Assembly (NCBI RefSeq): GCF_949282365.1
Contig: NZ_CASDOY010000034.1
Location: forward strand, 1-20,891
Direction of reading: 5' to 3'
DNA: 20,891 nucleotides
DNA from: an uncultured Desulfovibrio sp.
GTDB lineage: Bacteria; Desulfobacterota; Desulfovibrionia; Desulfovibrionales; Desulfovibrionaceae
Under the pieces are notes generated by a model, which had not been told where the DNA came from, made no database searches, and was given only the letters and a program-made list of their open reading frames with translations. How positions within the stretch are numbered: the stretch's first letter is position 1; the number at the start of each line of letters is the position of its first letter. Positions 9,554 through 16,426 of this stretch are shown here, in pieces. Both the position numbers and the translations under genes were made by a program.

Positions 9554-11953
9554 CTAGATGTCCAGATCCTGCACGCTCAGGGCGTTGCGTTCGATGAATT
9601 CGCGCCGGGGCTCCACACGGTCGCCCATGAGTTCCTCGAAGGCGTCCGAGGCCTCGTTGGCATCCTCCACCGAGACCTGCAGCAGGACGCGGTTGTCGGG
9701 GTTCATGGTGGTGACCCAGAGCTGTTCGGGGTTCATTTCGCCAAGGCCCTTGTAGCGCTGGATGTTGATGCCCTTGCGGGCTTCGTCCAGGGTCATCTGC
9801 ATCAGGTCGAAGACGTCCCCGGCCTGGCTGCTGCTGTCCTTGCGGCGCAGACTGAAGCGCAGCTCGCCGCACTGGCGGCGCAGATCGCTGAACAGCTGCC
9901 AGGTCTGGCGGTAGAGCCGGGAGGAGAAGAACTCCATGCCGCGCCGGGTATGGTGGCTGCCCGTGCTCTCGAAGATGGCGAACACGCGCCCTTCGTCCTC
10001 GTCCTCGCTGTGTTCGCGCTCCAGGCTGAGGCCGTATTCGTGCTTTTCCAGCCAGGCCAGGAAGTCGCCGTCGCGGGCCTCCAGCAGCTCGCGGTCCACG
10101 GCGCGGGGATAGGTGGTCAGGGCCAGGAACAGGGGACGGGGCATGCCCGTGCTTTCGGCGTCGGCCACGCGCAGCTCGATCTTCTCGATGGTCTCCATGA
10201 GGCGGATCAGCTCGGCGCCCGCGTATTCATGCCCGTTGGCGGCCACCACGGTCACGTCCTCGCTCACCCGGTCGAGCAAAAACTCGTTGAGCTCCGCGTC
10301 GTCCTTGATGAACTTTTCCATGCGCGCGTTGTGCACGCGGTACAAAGGCGGCTGGGCGATGTAGACGTAGCCCTTTTCCACCATCTCCTGGTACTGCCGG
10401 AAGAAGAAGGTCAGCAGCAGGGTGCGGATGTGGGCGCCGTCCACGTCGGCGTCGGTCATGATGATGATCTTGTGGTAGCGCAGCTTGTCGAGGTCGGTGT
10501 CCTCCTCGCCGATGCCCGCGCCCATGGCCGTGATGAGGGCCTTGACTTCCTTGTTGGCCAGCATCTTGTCGAAGCGGGTGCGCTCGGTGTTCAGGATCTT
10601 GCCGCGCAGGGGCAGGATGGCCTGGTTGCGCGGGTTGCGGCCCTGCTTGGCCGAACCGCCTGCCGAGTCCCCTTCCACGATGAAGAGTTCCGATTCCGCG
10701 GGGTCCTTGCTCTGGCAGTCGGCCAGCTTGCCAGGCAGGGAATTGTCCGAGAGCGCGCCCTTGCGGCGCACCAGTTCCTTGGCGCGGCGGGCGGCGTCGC
10801 GGGCGCGGGCGGCGTCCACGGCCTTGTCGATGATGAGCCGGATGTCCTTGGGGTTTTCCTCGAAATAGACGTTGAGCCTGTCATAGACCATGCCGGCCAC
10901 CATGCCGGCCACTTCGCTGTTGCCGAGCTTGGTCTTGGTCTGGCCCTCGAACTGGGGCTGGGGCAGCTTGACGCTGATGACGGCCGTGAGGCCCTCGCGC
11001 ACGTCGTCGCCGGACAGGGCCGTGCCCTTGAGCTTCTTGGTCAGGTCCGGCTGGTTCTTCACATAGCCGTTGATGGCGCGGGTCAGCGCCGTGCGGAAGC
11101 CCACCAGGTGCGTGCCGCCTTCCTTGGTGTGGATGTTGTTGGCGAAGGTGAGGATGGTCTCCTTGTAGCCGGCATTGTACTGCAGGGCGAACTCGATGCT
11201 CACGTTGTCCACCATGCCCTCGCCCGTGATGATGGGATGGATGCCCTGCTGCCCGGAATTGAGGTCGCTCACGAACTGGCGGATGCCGCCCTCGGCATGG
11301 AAGACGTGGGTCTCGCTGGTGCGCTCGTCGATGCACTCGATGTACAGGCCCCTGTTGAGGTAGGCCAGCTCCTCGAAGCGCTTCTTGAGCGTGTCGTAGG
11401 AGAATTCCAGCACCTCGAAGATCTGCTCGTCGGGCTGGAAACGCACCGTGGTGCCGTGGCCGTCGGCTTCGCCGATGACCGTGAGCTGGTCCTGCGGCAC
11501 GCCGCGGGAATAGTGCTGGCGGTAGCGCTTGCCGTCGCGGCGCACCGTGACCGTCAGCCATTCGGAGAGGGCGTTGACGCAGGACACGCCCACGCCGTGC
11601 AGGCCGCCGGAGACCTTGTAGCTGGTATTGTCGAACTTGCCGCCGGCATGCAGCTTGGTCATGACCACCTGGACGGCGGGCACGCCTTCCTTGGGATGGA
11701 TGTCCACGGGGATGCCGCGGCCGTCGTCGCGCACGGTGACGCTGTTGTCGGCGTGCAGGATGACGGTGATGCGTGTGCAGAAGCCGGCCATGGCCTCGTC
11801 GATGGAGTTGTCCACCACTTCGTACACCAGATGGTGCAGGCCGCGCACGTCGGTGGAACCGATGTACATGGCCGGGCGCTTGCGCACCGCGGACAGTCCC
11901 TCGAGAATGGTAATGGATGAGGCGTCGTAACTGGAGGCCATGTCAGGAGCCAT
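9554..11953 (-). CDS. gyrB: DNA gyrase subunit B
   Basis: ATPase subunit of gyrase. The GHKL ATPase domain shows EVVDNSIDEA (45-54) with catalytic Glu45 and Mg-binding Asn49, DDGRGIP (76-82) and GGLHGVG (116-122). The TOPRIM domain has EGDSAGG (427-433), PLRGKILN and DADVDGAHIR (501-510), giving metal-binding Glu427, Asp501 and Asp503. As in many Gram-negative GyrB there is an insert of roughly 150 residues before YKGLGEMNP. At 799 residues it is full length. The ATG at 11953 overlaps the dnaN stop by one base (TAATG) and has GAGGAAG seven bases upstream, preferred over Met5. Likely co-translated with dnaN. Confidence 0.98.
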   Translation of the reverse strand: MAPDMASSYDASSITILEGLSAVRKRPAMYIGSTDVRGLHHLVYEVVDNSIDEAMAGFCTRITVILHADNSVTVRDDGRGIPVDIHPKEGVPAVQVVMTKLHAGGKFDNTSYKVSGGLHGVGVSCVNALSEWLTVTVRRDGKRYRQHYSRGVPQDQLTVIGEADGHGTTVRFQPDEQIFEVLEFSYDTLKKRFEELAYLNRGLYIECIDERTSETHVFHAEGGIRQFVSDLNSGQQGIHPIITGEGMVDNVSIEFALQYNAGYKETILTFANNIHTKEGGTHLVGFRTALTRAINGYVKNQPDLTKKLKGTALSGDDVREGLTAVISVKLPQPQFEGQTKTKLGNSEVAGMVAGMVYDRLNVYFEENPKDIRLIIDKAVDAARARDAARRAKELVRRKGALSDNSLPGKLADCQSKDPAESELFIVEGDSAGGSAKQGRNPRNQAILPLRGKILNTERTRFDKMLANKEVKALITAMGAGIGEEDTDLDKLRYHKIIIMTDADVDGAHIRTLLLTFFFRQYQEMVEKGYVYIAQPPLYRVHNARMEKFIKDDAELNEFLLDRVSEDVTVVAANGHEYAGAELIRLMETIEKIELRVADAESTGMPRPLFLALTTYPRAVDRELLEARDGDFLAWLEKHEYGLSLEREHSEDEDEGRVFAIFESTGSHHTRRGMEFFSSRLYRQTWQLFSDLRRQCGELRFSLRRKDSSSQAGDVFDLMQMTLDEARKGINIQRYKGLGEMNPEQLWVTTMNPDNRVLLQVSVEDANEASDAFEELMGDRVEPRREFIERNALSVQDLDI

Positions 11954-13107
11954 TAAACATCTTCCTCGCTATAATAGGTGGATTCGGAGATCTTCATGGG
12001 CATGATAATGACCGTGTATTCGTTGTCTTCGGGACCGCGGATGCCGCAGGGGCCCTCCGCGCCGGTCAGGATCATGTCCACGGTGGGCGAGCTGAAATGC
12101 CCCAGCACGTCCATGAGGTTGCGGGTGGGGAAGGCGATGCGGCTGATGTCGCCCACATAGGTCACTTCCAGGCTTTCGTTGGCCGAACCGGTGTCCTGTC
12201 CCTGGGCCGAGAGGCGGACCTCGTGCTCGGCCAGATCCAGATAGGCGCAGCGGTCGCTGTCGGTATTGAAGATCTGGATGCGGCCCAGGGCCTCCATGGC
12301 TTCCTTGCGGTCCACGGAAAGCAGGCTCACGCCGTCGCCTTCCAGACGGTTCATGAAGACCGTGTAATCGGGGTAATCATGCCCTGCGCGCGGCACGGAC
12401 AGGCTCTCGGCGCCGTCCAGGGTGCGCAGGTAGAGGCGCTTGTCGGTGATGTTGAGCTCGATCTCGTCCACGCCCAGCCACTTCTTCATGTCCTGGAGGT
12501 ACTTCTTCTGGATCAGCACGCCTTCTTCGGGCAGGCGGGCGGCCAGCTCGTCATGGGTGAAGGAGACCAGGGCGAACTGGTGGCCGTTGAGGCCGCAGAC
12601 GTCGATGCGGCCGTTGCCGCAGGGCTTCATGTACAGGCAGGTGATGGCGTCGGTGGCGTCGTCGTCGCTGATGCAGAAGACCACGCGGTCCAGCACGTCC
12701 TGCAGGAAGTCGCCGGACCAGGTCACCGCGTTCTCGGCCGGGAATTCGGAAAAGTTCTGGAACCACTCCGCCCCGTTCACCGGCAGTTTGTAGGTGCGGC
12801 GGCCCTGTTCCAGCAGGAGGTTGCCGGTGCTCTCGTCCAGGGTGAGCTGGAGCACGCCCGCAGGCAGCTGGCGCACCAGATCCACGAAGGCCCGGCCCTG
12901 CACGCCGATGAGCCCGGGCTGGCTGACCTCGGCGGGATAGCGGCCGGTGAATTCGATATTGGCGTCCGTGGCCATGATGGACAGACCGCCTTCCTCGGCG
13001 CGGAGCCAGATGGAACGCAGGTAGGCGGCGCCCGCCTTGGCGGGGATGATGGCCGCCGCTTTCTGCAGGCCTTCGATGATCTGTTCTTTATTAACAGAAA
13101 GTTTCAT
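11953..13107 (-). CDS. dnaN: DNA polymerase III beta subunit (sliding clamp)
   Basis: Ring-shaped homodimeric clamp that tethers polymerase III to DNA. The 384-residue sequence follows the three-domain clamp pattern: MKLSVNKEQIIEGLQKA at the start, RFMANL-like strands in the middle replaced here by RAFVDLVRQLP, and the C-terminal IIMPM (369-373 approx.) lining the partner-binding cleft. The protein continues past this point with about 12 residues ending YYSEEDV, a small extension beyond the usual C-terminus. The ATG at 13107 has AAGGA seven bases upstream and matches family starts; an upstream in-frame ATG at 13179 would only add an unrelated stretch. It follows dnaA after a 103-base gap and overlaps gyrB by one base. 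Confidence 0.96.
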   Translation of the reverse strand: MKLSVNKEQIIEGLQKAAAIIPAKAGAAYLRSIWLRAEEGGLSIMATDANIEFTGRYPAEVSQPGLIGVQGRAFVDLVRQLPAGVLQLTLDESTGNLLLEQGRRTYKLPVNGAEWFQNFSEFPAENAVTWSGDFLQDVLDRVVFCISDDDATDAITCLYMKPCGNGRIDVCGLNGHQFALVSFTHDELAARLPEEGVLIQKKYLQDMKKWLGVDEIELNITDKRLYLRTLDGAESLSVPRAGHDYPDYTVFMNRLEGDGVSLLSVDRKEAMEALGRIQIFNTDSDRCAYLDLAEHEVRLSAQGQDTGSANESLEVTYVGDISRIAFPTRNLMDVLGHFSSPTVDMILTGAEGPCGIRGPEDNEYTVIIMPMKISESTYYSEEDV

Positions 13108-13169
13108 AAGCAGATCCTTAGTAATAATTGATGCCTGTGCGTTTGTGCGCAACATCTGCAACAAGCTGT

Positions 13170-13178
13170 TTTTCCACA
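13170..13178. promoter_or_regulatory. single DnaA-box-like 9-mer
   Basis: TTTTCCACA differs from the consensus TTATCCACA at one position. It lies in the dnaA-dnaN gap, 63 bases upstream of the dnaN ATG. I found no second close match nearby, so it may be a regulatory box for dnaN rather than part of an origin. Confidence 0.4.
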
Positions 13179-13209
13179 AAAAAATTCGGGTACCTCAAGG
13201 CACAGCCCG
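13178..13209 (-). terminator. candidate intrinsic terminator of dnaA
   Basis: On the minus strand CGGG (13206-13209) pairs with CCCG (13187-13190) and an inner GTGC..GTAC-type stem extends it; AA and then a T7 tract (13178-13184) follow. It begins directly after the dnaA stop and overlaps the DnaA-box-like site. If active, dnaN would need its own promoter in the remaining 70 bases. Confidence 0.45.
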
Positions 13210-13210
13210 T

Positions 13211-14626
13211 CTACCGGCGGAACACGCCGCCTTCATCCGGTCCCAAGGGCCGTTCCTGATGTGCGCATTTTTCCAGCCGGGCCACCAGGTCTTGCACATC
13301 TTTGTCACTTTCCAGCATTTTTCCAATCTTTTTCACAGCATGGATCACCGTGCTGTGGTCGCGTCCGCCAAAGGCCCGGCCCAGTTCGGGGTAGGAAAGG
13401 CCCAGATGGCGGCGGCAGACATACATGGCGGCCTGCCGGGCCATGACCAGACGGGCGCGGCGGCCCGTGCCCGTGATGTCCGCGGGGGCGGCGTCGCAGC
13501 AGCGCGCGGCCTCGGCCAGGATCTGCCGGTGTCCGGCATGGCGGCCCTGGACGGGCTCCGTACGGGCCAGGCGTTCCAGATCGTCCAGACTGGGACGGGG
13601 CGCGCCTGCCGCGCAGGCCGCCGTGCAGGCCTCCTTGACCCGCAGCAGCAGGGAGCGCAGGCCGTGGAAATGGGCCGCCCGCCGCGCCATGAGGCGCAGA
13701 TGCCCGTGGGGCAGGTCCAGGGCGTTCTCCCGGCAGCATTGCTGCAGATAGCGCAGCCTGGCTTCCAGATCCGGCGGGGTCAGCTCGGCGGAGGGCAGCT
13801 GCCGCACGCGGGATGCGGGCAGCGCCTCCCAAGCGTCCAGGGTACCCAGGGCGTCTGGGGCATCCGGGGCGTCGGGGCCGCCTTCCAGCACCAGGATCAT
13901 GGGGGCCGTCCCGGGCCGCCGCTCCAGCAGGGCCGCCAGCAGACGCTGGCAGCGGGGCTGGCCGGTCAGGGTCTGGATATCGTCCAGAAAAAGGGCGTCG
14001 GCCTGCTGCCAGAACAGGGAGGCCGTCTGCTCCGTGAAGGGGCAGTGACGGAAAAACAGGGCCGCCGGGGCCAGGATCACCCGCAGGCCCGCGCGGACCA
14101 GGGCCTGGGCCGTGGAGCGCAGCAGGCGGCTCTTGCCGGTGCCCTCCTCGCCGTAGAGCAAAAAGGCGCTGCGCCCCGGTTCCCGCAGGGCCACGGCCCG
14201 GGCCATGGCCAGGGGGAAGGCGTTGCGGGCGCCGCCCGGCAGCAGGGGCGGCGTCCCCTCCTGCCCGCCGGCAGCGAAAAACAGGGCCTCCGGGATGCGC
14301 GGGGGCGCGGGCTCGTCAGGCTGCGGCACGGCCTGTCCGGCCAGGACGTATTCCAGCCGGGGCGCCGCGCCCTCCTGCCGGATTTCCTGCCAGACCTCCT
14401 GCATGGCCGCGGCAAAGGCCGGCCGGTGCGGCGCGAACCAGCGCGCGAAATACCGGTGGGGAAAGATGACCCGCAGCACATTGTCCGACGGGAGCAGCTC
14501 CAGCCCGAGGCCGTCCAGCCAGGGCAGGGAGGGGGCCGTCTCCCCCGGGCCGCCGGACATGCCGCCGCCCAGACGGCGGCGCAGGCGGCAACGAAGATCC
14601 TGGAGAGAGATATAGGCTTTTGTCAT
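13211..14626 (-). CDS. dnaA: divergent chromosomal replication initiator DnaA
   Basis: Origin-binding AAA+ protein that opens oriC. It has 471 residues with DnaA domain order. Domain I: about 1-85, with VLRVIFPHRYFARWF. Domain III: Walker A GEEGTGKS (159-166), Walker B LFLDDIQTL (212-220), an SRVRQLP segment where Arg273 matches the arginine-finger position, and Arg324 at the sensor-2 position. Domain IV: ARLVMARQAAMYV plus the signature FGGRDHSTVIHAVKK (419-433). Several AAA+ motifs are eroded: the TSD of sensor 1 is replaced by LEGG, the RELEG of sensor 2 by LRSLL, and box III is unrecognisable. The ATG at 14626 has AAGGGG six bases upstream, so it is preferred over an ATG at 14686. Position next to dnaN-gyrB-gyrA supports identity. 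Confidence 0.9.
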   Translation of the reverse strand: MTKAYISLQDLRCRLRRRLGGGMSGGPGETAPSLPWLDGLGLELLPSDNVLRVIFPHRYFARWFAPHRPAFAAAMQEVWQEIRQEGAAPRLEYVLAGQAVPQPDEPAPPRIPEALFFAAGGQEGTPPLLPGGARNAFPLAMARAVALREPGRSAFLLYGEEGTGKSRLLRSTAQALVRAGLRVILAPAALFFRHCPFTEQTASLFWQQADALFLDDIQTLTGQPRCQRLLAALLERRPGTAPMILVLEGGPDAPDAPDALGTLDAWEALPASRVRQLPSAELTPPDLEARLRYLQQCCRENALDLPHGHLRLMARRAAHFHGLRSLLLRVKEACTAACAAGAPRPSLDDLERLARTEPVQGRHAGHRQILAEAARCCDAAPADITGTGRRARLVMARQAAMYVCRRHLGLSYPELGRAFGGRDHSTVIHAVKKIGKMLESDKDVQDLVARLEKCAHQERPLGPDEGGVFRR

Positions 14627-14808
14627 GAACGGCCCCTTGCGATCCGGGAGCCTTTTCCGGCTGTCGCAAACATGTATCCATAGCATAAAACTGTCTGTGA
14701 AACAAGTGTGCGACCCCCTTGCCGCGTGCCGGATGCGTCCAGAGGGCTGTCATTTGCCCGGTAAGGCTTTTTGGCCTCCGCTGTGTGGGGGGATACGGCG
14801 CAACAGAC

Positions 14809-14842
14809 AAAAAGCCCCCAGCAGCCTGTATTTCAGGACTGC
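14809..14842 (-). terminator. hairpin with T-tract downstream of the MFS gene, upstream of dnaA
   Basis: On the minus strand GCAG and CCTG (14834-14842, one bulged T) pair with CAGG and CTGC (14821-14828), then TGGGGGC and T5 (14809-14813). It could end the MFS transcript. If the promoter at 14902-14929 drives dnaA, it would instead lie in the dnaA leader as an attenuator. Confidence 0.42.
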
Positions 14843-14862
14843 CGGGGGGGTGACGCACGGGC

Positions 14863-14876
14863 TGTCACTTGTGACA
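14863..14876. promoter_or_regulatory. inverted repeat upstream of dnaA, candidate operator
   Basis: TGTCAC and GTGACA form perfect 6-bp arms separated by TT. It lies 240 bases upstream of the dnaA ATG, just downstream of the candidate promoter, a place where a dimeric repressor could act. Confidence 0.35.
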
Positions 14877-14887
14877 CTTTTGTGCGT

Positions 14888-14920
14888 ATCTTTTATAATA
14901 TATTGTAATTATTATTTTTT
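14888..14920. other. AT-rich stretch upstream of dnaA
   Basis: About 33 bases are almost pure A/T in a sequence otherwise near 65-70% GC. Such a stretch fits a promoter core or a DNA-unwinding element. DnaA boxes close to consensus were not found beside it, so it cannot be called an origin. The remainder of the 14627-14911 gap holds no gene that I can support. Confidence 0.5.
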
Positions 14921-14929
14921 CTGTGTGAA
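14902..14929 (-). promoter_or_regulatory. candidate sigma-70 promoter reading toward dnaA
   Basis: On the minus strand TTCACA (14924-14929) and TACAAT (14902-14907) each match the -35 and -10 consensus at five of six bases with a 16-base spacer. The -35 lies in the last codons of the MFS gene. A start near 14895 would give dnaA a long leader of about 270 bases. Confidence 0.5.
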
Positions 14930-16147
14930 AGTCTCGGGCAGGAGCCAGGCGGACAGGGCGCTGGCCGCGGCCAGCAGGGGCAGGGGCGCGAAGGCCCAGG
15001 CCCAGGGATGGGCCAGCCCTGCCTGCTGGGCCCAGGAGAGCAGGCCGCCGGAGACGAGCTGGAGGATGGCCCCGCCCACGAAGACCGAGGCGGCCAGGAT
15101 GCCGCTCAGGCTGCCCACCAGGCGGTTGCCGAAGCGTTCACGGCCCGAGGCGTAGGCCACCGGGCAGGGGCCGTTGACCGCGATGCCCAGGACCAGGGAG
15201 ACGGCGAACAGCAGCGGCACGGCCAGGACGTCGCTGCCCAGGCTGAGGGCCGCGCCGGAGACGCAGGCCAGCAGGCTGGCCAGGGCCATGGCCTTGCGCC
15301 GGGAGCGGAGTTTCTTTTCGCTGATCCAGGTCAGCAGCGGCGTACCGGCGATGAAGCCCACGGCGCCCATGGCCAGGATATTGCCGATGAGGCTGGGCGA
15401 AAGGCCGAAGGTGCCGCCCATGTAGACCGCGCCCCAGAGGCCGTGGAAGACGAAGTATTGCGAGGGCAGGAAGAGATACCAGAGGACCATCTTCCAGAAA
15501 TCGCCCTGCCGGGCCATGGCGGCCACATCGCGCAGCACGTCGGCCAGGCGCAGGCTGTTGCCGGCCCCGGCCAGATGGGGCGGCCAGTCCCGGACCACGG
15601 CATGAATGATGACCGTCAGGGAGCAGGTCAGGACGGAGAGCGCGCCGAAGACCGGACGCCAGCCCAGCCAGTGGTTGGCCAGGGAAAGGGGCGTGGTGGC
15701 CAGAAGCCCGCCCATGCCGCCGGCGATGAAGAACAGGGTGCACAGGCGCGAGAAGGTCTCGGGCGCGAACCAGCGGCTGAAAAGGGTGAAGGATGCGGAC
15801 ATGACGCCCGCCATGCCCAGGCCGTTGAGCAGGCGGCCCGCCACGGCCAGGGGCAGGCTCTGCGCCGTGGCGAAAAGGACGCCGCCCAGGGCCGCCACCA
15901 GAAACTGGCAGCTCAGCAGACGGCGCGGGCCGAAGCGGGTGGACAGGATGCCGGAAAAGAACTGGGTCAGGGCGTAGGCATAGAGGTAGACGGAGCCCAG
16001 CAGGCCCATATCGCCGGAGGAAAGCCCCAGATCATGCATCACGTCGGGGGTGACCACCGTGATGGCCACGTTCTGGATGAAGACCACCAGATAGGCGGAG
16101 GAAAGGACGAAGAACAACCATTTTTTATAGGAAAATGTCAGGGACAC
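14912..16147 (-). CDS. MFS transporter, substrate unknown
   Basis: A 411-residue major facilitator superfamily protein in the inner membrane, moving a small solute by facilitated or proton-coupled transport. About twelve hydrophobic segments can be seen, the first at about 10-33 and the last at about 384-402, with a longer central loop around 187-218 between the two six-helix halves. The motif between helices 2 and 3, GILSTRFGPRRLL (66-78), is the family's motif A. The start is a GTG at 16147 with GGAG six bases upstream; the ATG at 16237 would add 30 charged residues not expected before helix 1. It lies between dnaA and a divergent peptidase gene, which says nothing on substrate. Confidence 0.88.
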   Translation of the reverse strand: MSLTFSYKKWLFFVLSSAYLVVFIQNVAITVVTPDVMHDLGLSSGDMGLLGSVYLYAYALTQFFSGILSTRFGPRRLLSCQFLVAALGGVLFATAQSLPLAVAGRLLNGLGMAGVMSASFTLFSRWFAPETFSRLCTLFFIAGGMGGLLATTPLSLANHWLGWRPVFGALSVLTCSLTVIIHAVVRDWPPHLAGAGNSLRLADVLRDVAAMARQGDFWKMVLWYLFLPSQYFVFHGLWGAVYMGGTFGLSPSLIGNILAMGAVGFIAGTPLLTWISEKKLRSRRKAMALASLLACVSGAALSLGSDVLAVPLLFAVSLVLGIAVNGPCPVAYASGRERFGNRLVGSLSGILAASVFVGGAILQLVSGGLLSWAQQAGLAHPWAWAFAPLPLLAAASALSAWLLPETFTQKK

Positions 16148-16194
16148 GGAACACTCCACAAGAACGTCAGGGCCTGCCGCAGCAGGAGCTTTTT

Positions 16195-16210
16195 TGTTGC
16201 GTGAGCAACA
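16195..16210 (-). promoter_or_regulatory. inverted repeat in the MFS leader, candidate operator
   Basis: TGTTGC and GCAACA are perfect 6-bp arms around GTGA, 48 bases upstream of the GTG start. The arrangement resembles sites bound by dimeric regulators; no regulator gene lies in the window. It could also fold as a small RNA hairpin. Confidence 0.38.
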
Positions 16211-16230
16211 TCTATACGGCCACCTGGAGA

Positions 16231-16276
16231 AAATCAAGAAAATATGTTCAAAAGAGTTTGTTAGTTTTCAATATAT
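16231..16276 (-). promoter_or_regulatory. candidate promoter region of the MFS gene
   Basis: This AT-rich part of the divergent region contains, on the minus strand, TTGAAA (five of six to -35) followed after 19 bases by CATATT (four of six to -10). The spacing is long, so the call is weak. Confidence 0.3.
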
Positions 16277-16374
16277 TACATGATATACGCACATGATGAC
16301 ACAAGGAACAGCCCAAGCGGGCCCCTGTTTCCCGGGAAACATCCCCTTCCGGCCGGGACAGGCCCGCGCCTTGC

Positions 16375-16404
16375 TGGACAACTGACGGGCGGGCAGGATA
16401 TATG
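16375..16404 (+). promoter_or_regulatory. candidate promoter of the M23 peptidase gene
   Basis: TGGACA (16375-16380) matches the -35 box at five of six bases and TATATG (16399-16404) the -10 at four, with an 18-base spacer. Transcription would start near 16411, giving a leader of about 16 bases with the ribosome site TGGAG seven bases before the ATG. Confidence 0.48.
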
Positions 16405-16426
16405 CCATACTGTTTGGAGTGCATGC

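Noticed and set aside
9159..9872. 237-codon minus-strand frame overlapping gyrB and the small membrane gene
   Set aside because: It crosses the gyrB stop in another frame and its Arg/Gly/Pro/Gln-rich translation is a frame-shadow; the 103-residue frame has the ribosome site.
14627..14911. replication origin oriC
   Set aside because: Location beside dnaA and an AT-rich stretch fit, but no cluster of DnaA boxes could be found by eye, so I report only the AT-rich element.
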